A stretch of DNA of 49,172 nucleotides from JAKLFA01 sp964450385 (lineage in GTDB: Bacteria > Omnitrophota > Gorgyraeia > Zapsychrales > JANLHA01). The stretch's first letter is position 1; the number at the start of each line of letters is the position of its first letter. The notes below the pieces were generated by a model. That model was not told the origin of the DNA and made no database searches. It was given only the letters and a program-made list of their open reading frames with translations. The stretch is from positions 1 through 49,172 of the forward strand of contig CAYVEC010000013.1 of the NCBI GenBank assembly GCA_964450385.1, in the 5' to 3' direction. The position numbers and the translations under genes are program-made. Below are positions 16,887 through 24,960 of the stretch, one piece after another.

Positions 16887-17818
16887 GTCTCATCCGTTTC
16901 TTTATCGCGTAATAGAAAGATCAAAATGGCCTTCTCCGCGTGCATGCGGTTCTCGGCCTGATCAAAGACAACCGAATGCGGTCCATCGATCACCCCGGCG
17001 GTGACCTCCTCGCCGCGATGGGCCGGCAGACAATGCAGGAAAAGATAGTCCGCCGCTGCACGGGCCGTCAAGGCCTCATTGATCTGATACCCCTGAAAAT
17101 CCTTAAGCCGCTTCGCGGTCTCTTCCTCCTGACCCATGCTCGTCCAAACATCGGCATAGACCACTTGCGCCTTCTCGATCGCCACCTGAGGCGACGTGGT
17201 CGTACGGATCCGTGACCCGCTCGCAGCGGCATAACGGCCCGCGGCCTTCAGGACCTCGGCATTAACCTCATAACCTGAAGGGGTCGCGATGTTCATATGG
17301 ATCCCAAGCTTTGCACAGATGAGCAACAGGGAATGACAGACATTGTTCCCATCGCCAATATACGCGACCGTGAGGTCTGTCAGATCCTCAAAATGCTCCT
17401 GGACCGTCAAAATATCGGCAAACGCCTGACACGGATGGTACAGATCAGACAACCCATTGATGACCGGGACCGTGGCATAGGTCCCAAGATCAACGACATC
17501 CTGGTGAAAGAACGTACGCGCCACAATGCAGTCCAGATACCGTGACAGGGTCTTGGCAACATCCTCGGTGCTCTCACGCTTGCCTAGATTGATCTCCTGG
17601 GGGCCGAGATAAATACAATGCCCGCCGAGCTGATAGGTCGCGACCTCAAAAGAGACCCGGGTACGGTTCGAGGGCTTCTGAAACACAAGCCCGACGGTCT
17701 TTCCGGCCAGATGGTCCGTCTTAAGCCCCTTGTCTTTTTTCAATTTCCTCGCCATCGTCAAGATCTCGCGGATCTCCTCGGATGTCAAGTCATGCATGCT
17801 AATCAGGTCTCGTTTCAT
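16883..17818 (-). CDS. argF: Ornithine carbamoyltransferase
   Basis: ArgF makes citrulline from ornithine and carbamoyl phosphate. The 311-residue protein has HPCQAFADI, the ornithine motif WTSMGQEEE as VWTSMG, and HCLPAHRGEEV with the catalytic cysteine. The phosphate loop reads KPSNRTRVSFE (S50-N51-R52-T53-R54) instead of the canonical S-T-R-T-R. The arginines and serine that bind phosphate are kept, so I expect activity. It overlaps both neighbours by four bases. N-acetylornithine carbamoyltransferase is an alternative, but bifunctional ArgJ in the operon makes free ornithine the natural substrate. Confidence 0.95.
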   Translation of the reverse strand: MKRDLISMHDLTSEEIREILTMARKLKKDKGLKTDHLAGKTVGLVFQKPSNRTRVSFEVATYQLGGHCIYLGPQEINLGKRESTEDVAKTLSRYLDCIVARTFFHQDVVDLGTYATVPVINGLSDLYHPCQAFADILTVQEHFEDLTDLTVAYIGDGNNVCHSLLLICAKLGIHMNIATPSGYEVNAEVLKAAGRYAAASGSRIRTTTSPQVAIEKAQVVYADVWTSMGQEEETAKRLKDFQGYQINEALTARAAADYLFLHCLPAHRGEEVTAGVIDGPHSVVFDQAENRMHAEKAILIFLLRDKETDET

Positions 17819-19008
17819 GATCCGTGCCCCGCTACTTTCGTCATAGCCTCGTCGATGATGCCCAAGGCCTTATCCATTTGTTTTTTCGTTACCGTTAACG
17901 CCGGCATAATCCTGAGGACATTCCCCTGCGTACAATTGATGATGAGCCCCTGCCGGAGGCACTCCTCAACAATCCCGGCACCCGGCATCGTGAGCTCGAT
18001 CCCGATCATCAGACCCAGGCCCCGGACCTCACGAATGCACCCATGGCGGGCCTTCATCTTTAAAAAACATTCCATCGCGTAGGCCCCCATCCGTCGGGTA
18101 TTATCCAAAAGATGCTGGCCGTCCACGGCCTTAAAGACCCCAAGCGCCGCCTTGCAGACCAAAGGACTCCCGGCAAAGGTCGAGGCATGCATCCCGGGCT
18201 TGAGGCTATCGGCAAAGGCACGCTTGACAACCATAGCGCCGATCGGCAAGCCTCCGCCCAAGGCCTTGGCCAGGGTCATCACATCCGGCTCGATCCCATA
18301 ATGCTTAAAGGCGAACATCTCACCGGTTCGGCCGATGCCCGTCTGGACCTCGTCGACAATGAGGAGGACGTTCCGCTCGGAACAGAGACGGCGCAGGCCC
18401 TGAACATATTGGGGATCCGCGACATGGACCCCGCCCTCACCCTGAACAAGCTCCAACATCACAGCGATCGTCTTATCGGTCATTCCCCTTTCAACCGCGG
18501 CGAGGTCATTAAAAGGGACATATCGAAATCCCCCCGGGAGCGGCTCGAACCCGGTTCGGTATTTCTCCTGCCCCGTTGCGCTCAGGGCCCCGAGCGTCCG
18601 GCCGTGAAAGGAATGGAGCATACTGATGATCTCATACCGTGAGCCGGCGCCATAGGCGCGGGCGAGCTTGATCGCGGCCTCCGAGGCCTCGGCCCCGCTG
18701 TTACAAAAAAAGACCTTGCCGTCAAAAGCCCGATGGACGATCTCGCGCGCGAGCTTGGCCTGATGGGGATGATAAAAGGTGTTCGGAATATGGATCAGCT
18801 TGCCGATCTGGTCGCGGACCGCGGCCATGACCTTCGGGTGGCAGTGACCGACGTTATTGACCCCCCACCCCGGAAAAAAATCAAGATACCGCCGGCCCTG
18901 AATATCGGTGACATCCATCCCCTTCGCCTTGACGAAAATCAACGGGGTGCGTGTATAGGTGTTCACAATGAACTGCTGATAGGCATCAAAGATCTCTTGC
19001 TGTTTCAT
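17815..19008 (-). CDS. argD: Acetylornithine aminotransferase
   Basis: ArgD converts N-acetylglutamate semialdehyde to N-acetylornithine. The 397-residue protein is a class III PLP aminotransferase: FCNSGAEASEAAIKLAR, SFHGRTLGALSATGQ, VDEVQTGIGRTGE and the PLP lysine K248 in TLAKALGGGLPIGA. In some bacteria this enzyme also serves diaminopimelate synthesis as DapC, but DapL makes that unnecessary here. It lies between argB and argF and overlaps argF by four bases. Confidence 0.96.
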   Translation of the reverse strand: MKQQEIFDAYQQFIVNTYTRTPLIFVKAKGMDVTDIQGRRYLDFFPGWGVNNVGHCHPKVMAAVRDQIGKLIHIPNTFYHPHQAKLAREIVHRAFDGKVFFCNSGAEASEAAIKLARAYGAGSRYEIISMLHSFHGRTLGALSATGQEKYRTGFEPLPGGFRYVPFNDLAAVERGMTDKTIAVMLELVQGEGGVHVADPQYVQGLRRLCSERNVLLIVDEVQTGIGRTGEMFAFKHYGIEPDVMTLAKALGGGLPIGAMVVKRAFADSLKPGMHASTFAGSPLVCKAALGVFKAVDGQHLLDNTRRMGAYAMECFLKMKARHGCIREVRGLGLMIGIELTMPGAGIVEECLRQGLIINCTQGNVLRIMPALTVTKKQMDKALGIIDEAMTKVAGHGS

Positions 19009-19025
19009 CGCCCGATGGGAAACCC

Positions 19026-19883
19026 CTATCCTTCCGTTAAAAATTGTGTCCCGATCCCTTTGTCCGTAAAGATCTCAAGCAGGAGCGAATGCGCGAGCTG
19101 GGCATTCACGATATGCGCCTTGTGGACCCCGCCCGCCAAGGCCTCGACACACGCCTGGACCTTGGGGATCATCCCTCCGGAGATCACACCCTCTCGTATG
19201 AGGGCCTTCACCTGGTCCACCGTCATCGAGGAGATGAGCGAATCCGGATCCGCCGGATCCCTGAGCACGCCCCGGACATTGCTTAAAAATACGAGCTTCT
19301 CGGCCTTCAGCGATGTCGCAATCGCGCTCGCCACCTCATCAGCGTTCACATTGTGCGGCTGCCGTTCGACACCCACACCCATCGGGGCAACAACCGTAAT
19401 ATGACCTTCCTTCAAATGCGCCTCGATCGCGGCTCGGTCAATGCGTGTAATGGTTCCGACAAAGCCGAGATCCTGCGCCGCCTTCTTTTTTTCCACATGA
19501 ACGATATTCTGATGGCCGTGCAGGCCCGTGACATCCCCGCGCAACGCCCTGATCTCATCAACAATGCGGCTGTTAAGCTTCCCGAGCTCTTCCCCGACGA
19601 TCGCAAGCGTGGCCTCATCGGTCACCCGGATGCCGTCGTGGAACCGCGGCTCGATCCCGCTCGCCTTCAACCGCTGGCTGATCTGAGGACCGCCCCCATG
19701 AACAAGGATCGTTCGGATCCCGACATAGCTTAAAAAAACGATGTCCTCAAGGACATTCTTCCGGATCGTGGCATCCTCAAGGATGCTCCCTCCGTATTTA
19801 ATGACGAACACCTTCCGCCGGAAGGCATGAATATACGGGATCGCCTCAACGAGGACACTAGCTTTTCGGATCGAGGTTTCCAT
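19026..19883 (-). CDS. argB: Acetylglutamate kinase
   Basis: ArgB phosphorylates N-acetylglutamate. The 285-residue protein has the ATP loop VFVIKYGGS, LVHGGGPQIS, NVNADEVASAIA, and the ISGGMIPKVQACVEAL signature. It carries an N-terminal helix before the kinase core (about residues 1-24) and the ending EIFTDKGIGTQ. Both are features of the hexameric arginine-inhibited enzymes, so feedback control by arginine is likely. The ATG shares one base with the argJ stop (TAATG). Confidence 0.97.
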   Translation of the reverse strand: METSIRKASVLVEAIPYIHAFRRKVFVIKYGGSILEDATIRKNVLEDIVFLSYVGIRTILVHGGGPQISQRLKASGIEPRFHDGIRVTDEATLAIVGEELGKLNSRIVDEIRALRGDVTGLHGHQNIVHVEKKKAAQDLGFVGTITRIDRAAIEAHLKEGHITVVAPMGVGVERQPHNVNADEVASAIATSLKAEKLVFLSNVRGVLRDPADPDSLISSMTVDQVKALIREGVISGGMIPKVQACVEALAGGVHKAHIVNAQLAHSLLLEIFTDKGIGTQFLTEG

Positions 19884-21025
19884 TATGTGTATTTCCCATT
19901 GATACGGATGTATTCTTCCGTGAGGTCACAAGTAAACACCGTCGCCGCGGCGTCCCCCAGCTGCAGGTCAGCAGTGATATGGATATGAGACTTCATGGTC
20001 TTGACGCGGATCTTCAGGTTTTTCTCGCTAATCCGCAACCCCAGCGAACCGGCTGCTGCCGCGATCCGTCCCCAATTCGGGTTCGGCCCGTAGGCCGCAG
20101 TTTTGACAAGATTCGAATTCGCGATCGCCTTTGCCACCTGGCGTGCCGTCTTTTCAGTCGGGGCGCCGAGCACATCGATCTGAATGAATTTTGATGCCCC
20201 TTCTCCGTCAAGAACGATCTTCTTCGCCAGGTCAAGACAGACGATCTCCAGGGCGCAGCAGAACCGATCGAAATCCGCTCCCGTGTCCCGGATGACCGCG
20301 TTCCCGGCCTGTCCATTCGCAAGCACAACGACCATATCATTCGTGCTCATGCACCCATCGACGGTGATGCTGTTAAAGGTGCGTTCCGTCACGGTCCGCA
20401 GGGCGAGCCGCAACATCGGCCCGGTGATCGCGGCATCCGTCGTCACAAACGCGAGCATCGTGGCCATGTTCGGTTCGATCATCCCCGATCCCTTGGCGCA
20501 TCCGCCAACCGTCACAACGGCGCCGCCGATCTGGGCCTGGACCGCAAGCTCCTTGAGGATCGTATCCGTTGTCATGATCCCCTGCGCGGCCCGGCGTCCA
20601 CTCTCACGACCGGCCCTGGCCCCGGCAATGATCTCAGGGATCTTGCGCACGATCTTATCAACCGGCAGAGGCTTCCCAATGATCCCGGTCGAGGCCACAA
20701 CGACCTCGGCTGTCTTGATCCCCAAGACCTGCGCCACGGCCTGAGCGGTCGCCTCAGCAGCGACCAGCCCATCGTCTCCTGTAAAACAATTCGCATTTCC
20801 GCTGTTACAAATAATGACCCGGGCCTGCCCCTTTTTTAAATGACGCGCACTCACAACAAGCGGGGCCGCCTTAACAGAATTCCGCGTGTAAACCCCGGCA
20901 GCCAAGCACGGAACCTCGCTCATGATCAGCGACAGGTCCGGTCGGCCCGAGCGCTTGATCCCGCAGCTCAGCCCATTCGCCTTAAATCCCTTCGGTTTCG
21001 TAACCCCGGCTTTATAGATCTTCAT
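19883..21025 (-). CDS. argJ: Glutamate N-acetyltransferase / amino-acid acetyltransferase (ArgJ)
   Basis: ArgJ moves the acetyl group from N-acetylornithine to glutamate, and in many bacteria also makes acetylglutamate from acetyl-CoA. The 380-residue proenzyme has GVYTRNSVKAAP, GNANCFTGDDG, GGCAKGSGMIEPNMATML and SDLSxEYIxIN as DLTEEYIRINGKYT at the end. It should cut itself before T189 in the MATML motif, which then acts as the nucleophile. The threonine is present. With ArgJ in the operon, no separate argE is needed. Confidence 0.97.
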   Translation of the reverse strand: MKIYKAGVTKPKGFKANGLSCGIKRSGRPDLSLIMSEVPCLAAGVYTRNSVKAAPLVVSARHLKKGQARVIICNSGNANCFTGDDGLVAAEATAQAVAQVLGIKTAEVVVASTGIIGKPLPVDKIVRKIPEIIAGARAGRESGRRAAQGIMTTDTILKELAVQAQIGGAVVTVGGCAKGSGMIEPNMATMLAFVTTDAAITGPMLRLALRTVTERTFNSITVDGCMSTNDMVVVLANGQAGNAVIRDTGADFDRFCCALEIVCLDLAKKIVLDGEGASKFIQIDVLGAPTEKTARQVAKAIANSNLVKTAAYGPNPNWGRIAAAAGSLGLRISEKNLKIRVKTMKSHIHITADLQLGDAAATVFTCDLTEEYIRINGKYT

Positions 21026-21047
21026 TCGTGGCCCCTGTTGAACACGC

Positions 21048-22097
21048 TCATCCGTTAAGAAGTCCCATGGTCTCAGGAAGACCGAACATGATATTCATGT
21101 TCTGAATCGCCTGCCCCGCCGCCCCTTTGATAAGATTATCAATCGCCGACATAATGATGATCACATGATTCGAGGCATCGACACGGACCGCGATATCGCA
21201 GAAATTCGTCCCAACCACATGCTTGATCTCCGGAAGCGACGCACCCTGAAGGACCCGGACAAACGGTTCTGTTTTATAAAACTTTTTATACAGGCTCGGG
21301 ATATTGGCCGGCACCTGTCCCTCCTTCACCACCACATAGATCGTTTCAAAGATCCCATTGTTCATAGGAACGAGATGCGGGGTGAACACGACATTCACCT
21401 CGCCCCCGGCGATCCGCCCGAGATATTGCGCGATCTCGGGGGTATGCTGATGGCCGAGCACCTTATACGCCTTAAAGCTCTCATTGGTCTCGCAGAACAT
21501 GAGCGACCCGTCCACCTTTTTCCCGGCCCCGCTCACGCCGGATTTCGCATCGATGACGATGTTCGCGATCGCCTCCCGATGAAGCCCCACCAGGGGGGCC
21601 AACCCGAGGATCGCAGCCGTGGGATAACACCCAGGGTTTGCGATCAGCGGGGCCTCAGCGATCCGGGTCCGAAAGATCTCGGGGAGCCCATAGACCGCCG
21701 TTGATAACCAGCGCGGGTCCGTGTGTTTCTTGCCGTACCATTTCTTATAGGCCGCGGCCGAGGCGAGCCGGTAATCCCCGCTCAGGTCAATCACCCGGAC
21801 CTTCCGTTTTAAAAGATCGGGCGTCATCGTCATCGAGACCGCGTGCGGAACGGCGAGGAAAACGACATCGCACAACGAGGCGGCCCGCTCAGCGTCGAAC
21901 CGCTCACAATACAGGCGTGTCTGCTTCGCGAGCGCCGGCCAGATATCGCTGACACGACCCTCGGTTGTGTTCGCGGCGACATAGGTCACCCGGACCTGGG
22001 GATGATTCAGAAGAATTTTGAGGGCTGTGAACCCGGAATATCCGCTCAGCCCGACCACACCGACGCGCAGGGGCGTTTTTTTGACAAAATTATTCAT
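21048..22097 (-). CDS. argC: N-acetyl-gamma-glutamyl-phosphate reductase
   Basis: ArgC reduces acetylglutamyl phosphate to the semialdehyde. The 349-residue protein has the NADPH loop VGVVGLSGYSG, the catalytic cysteine C157 in ANPGCYPTAAILGL, and FTPHLVPMNNGIFETIY. It is the first gene of the arg-lys-dap run. Its ribosome site (AAGTGAG) is weak. A promoter lies about 40 bases upstream, overlapping the rpsI terminator. Confidence 0.97.
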   Translation of the reverse strand: MNNFVKKTPLRVGVVGLSGYSGFTALKILLNHPQVRVTYVAANTTEGRVSDIWPALAKQTRLYCERFDAERAASLCDVVFLAVPHAVSMTMTPDLLKRKVRVIDLSGDYRLASAAAYKKWYGKKHTDPRWLSTAVYGLPEIFRTRIAEAPLIANPGCYPTAAILGLAPLVGLHREAIANIVIDAKSGVSGAGKKVDGSLMFCETNESFKAYKVLGHQHTPEIAQYLGRIAGGEVNVVFTPHLVPMNNGIFETIYVVVKEGQVPANIPSLYKKFYKTEPFVRVLQGASLPEIKHVVGTNFCDIAVRVDASNHVIIIMSAIDNLIKGAAGQAIQNMNIMFGLPETMGLLNG

Positions 22098-22134
22098 TGG
22101 GATCTCACTTAAGTATATGAAAAAATAATGATTT

Positions 22135-22163
22135 ATATTAAAGTAAAAAGCCTATCTCGTCAA
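22135..22163 (-). promoter_or_regulatory. Candidate promoter for the arg-lys-dap operon, overlapping a terminator
   Basis: On the minus strand TTGACG (22163-22158) lies in the loop and arm of the rpsI terminator. It is followed after exactly 17 bases by TAATAT (22140-22135). The predicted start is near 22128, about 30 bases before the argC ATG. This is the only promoter-like site I see ahead of 14 following genes. I found no convincing arginine-repressor box. Confidence 0.55.
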
Positions 22164-22188
22164 CTCTTTTATCGAGGGAGATAGGCTT
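22140..22188 (-). terminator. Rho-independent terminator of the rplM-rpsI operon
   Basis: AAGCCTATCTC (22148-22158) pairs perfectly with GAGATAGGCTT (22178-22188), 11 bp around a 19-base loop. On the minus strand the stem is followed by TTTTTACTTTAAT. It lies 27 bases after the rpsI stop. Confidence 0.85.
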
Positions 22189-22215
22189 GAAAATACCAAA
22201 ATTATGACTGAATTC

Positions 22216-22611
22216 TTATCGTTTAACCCACTGGAATTTCCTGCGAGCTCCCTTCTGTCCCGGCTTTTTCCTCTCCTTCATCCTCGGATCGCGCCGCATC
22301 ATATCTGCCTTCTTCAGCGTTGGCTTTGACTCCGCGTCAAACTTCACCAAGGCCCGGGCCAAAGCCATGCGAACAGCGCCCGCCTGTCCTGACATGCCGC
22401 CGCCATTGACACTGACATCGATGTCGAATTTTCCTACCGTATTGGTAAGCTTTAACGGCTCAAGGATGGAAATCCGGTCCGTCTCGCGTATGAAATACTT
22501 TTCGAACTCGTTCTTATTAATATAGAATTTTCCGGCGCCCGGCGTTAAATTCACCCGAGCCACGGAACATTTGCGTCGTCCTGTTGCACCATATGTGACC
22601 ATCTCTACCAT
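22216..22611 (-). CDS. rpsI: 30S ribosomal protein S9 (uS9)
   Basis: S9 is part of the small-subunit head, and its C-terminal tail reaches the P-site tRNA. The 131-residue protein has ATGRRKCSVARV at the start, GGGMSGQAGAVRMALARAL, and the basic ending RKKPGQKGARRKFQWVKR, the usual tail with terminal lysine-arginine. AGGAGG lies seven bases before the ATG. It follows rplM by 12 bases, the standard pair. Confidence 0.98.
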   Translation of the reverse strand: MVEMVTYGATGRRKCSVARVNLTPGAGKFYINKNEFEKYFIRETDRISILEPLKLTNTVGKFDIDVSVNGGGMSGQAGAVRMALARALVKFDAESKPTLKKADMMRRDPRMKERKKPGQKGARRKFQWVKR

Positions 22612-22623
22612 CGAATCTTCCTC

Positions 22624-23061
22624 CTAAACGTCTAACGAAATCGGTTTCTGTGCCACATGCGGATGCCGATCCCCGGCGTAAACGCGCAGGCGTGAGCGGA
22701 GCGAATTCCCGAGCCGCCCTTTCGGCAGCATCCGGTTCACCGCGAGTTCCATGGCCTTCGTCGGAGCGATCTTCATCATATCCTGCAAGACAACGCTCTT
22801 CTGCCCCGATTGATATCCCGAATACCGCTGATATACCTTCTGCTGCAACTTCGCGCCCGTGACACGGACCTTAGCCGCGTTGATAATGATCACACGGTCC
22901 CCTGTGTCCATATGGGGTGTAAAGATCGGCTTATCCTTGCCGCGCAGCACGGCTGCGACCCGAGCGGCCACCCGCCCCAAGATCTTATCCGAGGCATCGA
23001 CCACATAAAATTTTCGATCAATCTCCCCCTCTTTGGGGATATACGTCTTTTGTGTCTTCAT
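22624..23061 (-). CDS. rplM: 50S ribosomal protein L13 (uL13)
   Basis: L13 is an early large-subunit assembly protein. The sequence contains RKFYVVDASDKILGRVAARV, FTPHMDTGDRVIIINAAKV and AVNRMLPKGRLG, all diagnostic. I place the start at the ATG at 23061 (MKTQKTYIPK), because L13 proteins usually begin M-K-T. An ATG at 23073 adds four residues and neither site has an ideal ribosome site. It is first in the rplM-rpsI operon, with a near-consensus promoter 47 bases upstream. Confidence 0.97.
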   Translation of the reverse strand: MKTQKTYIPKEGEIDRKFYVVDASDKILGRVAARVAAVLRGKDKPIFTPHMDTGDRVIIINAAKVRVTGAKLQQKVYQRYSGYQSGQKSVVLQDMMKIAPTKAMELAVNRMLPKGRLGNSLRSRLRVYAGDRHPHVAQKPISLDV

Positions 23062-23107
23062 TTTTCCCGTCATCCTTACCCATCCTCACTTTTGACAATG
23101 AGACAAA

Positions 23108-23135
23108 ATTATAACATTAAATCTTTCGCTGTCAA
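23108..23135 (-). promoter_or_regulatory. Near-perfect sigma-70 promoter for rplM-rpsI
   Basis: On the minus strand TTGACA (23135-23130), a 16-base spacer and TATAAT (23113-23108) both match the consensus fully, and TG one base before the -10 adds an extended -10 element. The -35 box starts 4 bases after the truA stop. A predicted start near 23101 gives a leader of about 40 bases. Confidence 0.88.
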
Positions 23136-23139
23136 CTTT

Positions 23140-23904
23140 TTATTTCTCGCCACGGTAGACGACCCGAACAAGGGTCAGGCCCCGCGCGGGCGCCGTATCC
23201 CCGGCCTGTGTCCGATCCTTTGAGCGAAGGATCTCCCCCACCCATTCAACCGGCTGCTTTCCGGACCCGACCGCGATCAACGTCCCCACGATATTCCGAA
23301 CCATTTTATACAAAAAACCATTCGCCTCGACCTCGATATGGATCAATCCGGCCCGCTGACGTATCTCCAGCCGGGTGATATGACGCCGCGTGTCCTTTTC
23401 GGCATCACGTTCCCGCCGGGCGGCATCCGCGGCCATGAACGACCGGAAATCATGCCGGCCGATGAGACATGCCGCGGCCGATCGCATCCGCCGAACATTC
23501 AGCCGATAAGGAACATGTGTCGCCGTGCGGCGATAGAGCGGTGACGGCTGAGGGCGATTAAGGATCACATAATGGTAGATTTTACGACGAGCCGAGAACT
23601 GCGCGTGAAAACTTGGCCGGGCATCCGCTGCCTCGAGTACACTGATATCGTCCGGAAGCCGAGCGTTCATCGCCCGTTCAAGGTCTTGAATCGGGATCAT
23701 CGATGAGGTATGAAAATGAGCGACCTGACCAGCAGCATGCACCCCGCTATCCGTGCGCCCTGACCCGATCACCGTGACCTTCTCCTGGATGACGCTCTCA
23801 ACCGCCTCCTCAAGGGTCTGCTGAACGGTCCGCTGCCCACGCTGCCGCTGCCATCCGTTAAAATCCGTTCCATCGTATTCGATCGTCAACCGTACCGTGC
23901 GCAT
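23140..23904 (-). CDS. truA: tRNA pseudouridine(38-40) synthase TruA
   Basis: TruA makes pseudouridine at positions 38-40 of the tRNA anticodon arm. The protein of about 254 residues begins RLTIEYDGTDFNGWQRQ. It has the catalytic aspartate D52 in GSGRTDSGVHAAGQVAHF, and the C-terminal FLYKMVRNIVGTL. I prefer the ATG at 23904 because it gives the normal family start. A GTG at 23934, overlapping the asd stop, would add ten unusual residues. It follows asd closely and ends just before the rplM promoter. Confidence 0.95.
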   Translation of the reverse strand: MRTVRLTIEYDGTDFNGWQRQRGQRTVQQTLEEAVESVIQEKVTVIGSGRTDSGVHAAGQVAHFHTSSMIPIQDLERAMNARLPDDISVLEAADARPSFHAQFSARRKIYHYVILNRPQPSPLYRRTATHVPYRLNVRRMRSAAACLIGRHDFRSFMAADAARRERDAEKDTRRHITRLEIRQRAGLIHIEVEANGFLYKMVRNIVGTLIAVGSGKQPVEWVGEILRSKDRTQAGDTAPARGLTLVRVVYRGEK

Positions 23905-23930
23905 CACCCGCTCAGACCCCCGCGCCCGCG

Positions 23931-24926
23931 TCACCGTCCCTGAATGAGACGCTCCGCGATCTGGACCGCGTTAAGGGCCGCCCCCTTTCGGATATTATCC
24001 GAAACAACCCAGAGATTCAGCCCGTTCTCGATCGTCTCGTCCTCTCGGATCCGGCCGACAAAGGTCTCGTCCTTGCCCGCGGCCATGAGCGGCATCGGAT
24101 ACATGTTCTTCGCAAGATCATCCATGACCGCGACGCCCGGCGCCTTTGACAAGAGCTCGATCGCCTTCTGCCGGGTGATCTTTTTCTCGGTCTCGATATT
24201 CACTGACTCGCTGTGACCATAAAAGACCGGGCAGCGGACACACGTGGCCGTGACCCGGATCGAATCATCATTCATGATCTTTTTCGTCTCGTTTACCATC
24301 TTCATCTCTTCTTTGGTATAAAAATTCGGCATGGTCACATCGATCTGCGGAATAAGATTATGCGCGATCTGATACGGAAAGGCCTCCGCCTTCATTGTTC
24401 CGCCGAGCTGGGCCTCGAACTCTTCGATGGCCGGGGTCCCGGCCCCGCTCACCGCCTGGTAGGTCGAGACAACGATCCGCTTGATCCGGGCATAATCATG
24501 AAGGGGTTTCAGCGCGACCACCATCTGGATCGTGGAACAATTCGGATTCGCGATGATCCCCTTGTGGCGGAAAATGTCCTCAGGATTCACCTCAGGAACG
24601 ACGAGCGGCACGCCCGGCTCCATCCGGAAATGGCTCGTATTGTCGATGACGACGGCCCCGGCCTTCACCGCTGAGGGGCTGTACTCGGCGGAGATCTTAG
24701 CCCCCGGCGAGGACAGAACAATGTCAATGCCCTTAAAGGCATTATGGTCCAACTTTGATAATTTGAATTCCCGCCCGTCGATCTCGTACCGCCGAAGGGC
24801 CTCATCAGGATTGAACGATAAGAGCCGAAGTTCATTGACCGGAAATTTTCTCTGCTTGAGAATTTCGAACATGCAGTCCCCGACGGCCCCTCGGATCCCC
24901 GTAATCGCCACATTATATTTTTTCAT
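23931..24926 (-). CDS. asd: Aspartate-semialdehyde dehydrogenase
   Basis: Asd reduces aspartyl phosphate to the semialdehyde that feeds lysine, methionine and threonine. The 331-residue protein has the NADP loop ITGIRGAVGDCM (GxxGxxG in altered form), DNTSHFRM, the catalytic cysteine C130 in ANPNCSTIQMV, and YQAVSGAGTPAI. It sits 34 bases after leuB, away from the dap genes. Lysine-sensitive aspartokinase is not in the window. Confidence 0.97.
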   Translation of the reverse strand: MKKYNVAITGIRGAVGDCMFEILKQRKFPVNELRLLSFNPDEALRRYEIDGREFKLSKLDHNAFKGIDIVLSSPGAKISAEYSPSAVKAGAVVIDNTSHFRMEPGVPLVVPEVNPEDIFRHKGIIANPNCSTIQMVVALKPLHDYARIKRIVVSTYQAVSGAGTPAIEEFEAQLGGTMKAEAFPYQIAHNLIPQIDVTMPNFYTKEEMKMVNETKKIMNDDSIRVTATCVRCPVFYGHSESVNIETEKKITRQKAIELLSKAPGVAVMDDLAKNMYPMPLMAAGKDETFVGRIREDETIENGLNLWVVSDNIRKGAALNAVQIAERLIQGR

Positions 24927-24960
24927 GGATCACCATTCTTTCTACGGATCTATCCTCTGA

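Noticed and set aside
22098..22134. Arginine-repressor box before argC
   Set aside because: The leader is A/T-rich but I could not find the paired imperfect palindromes of ArgR sites.
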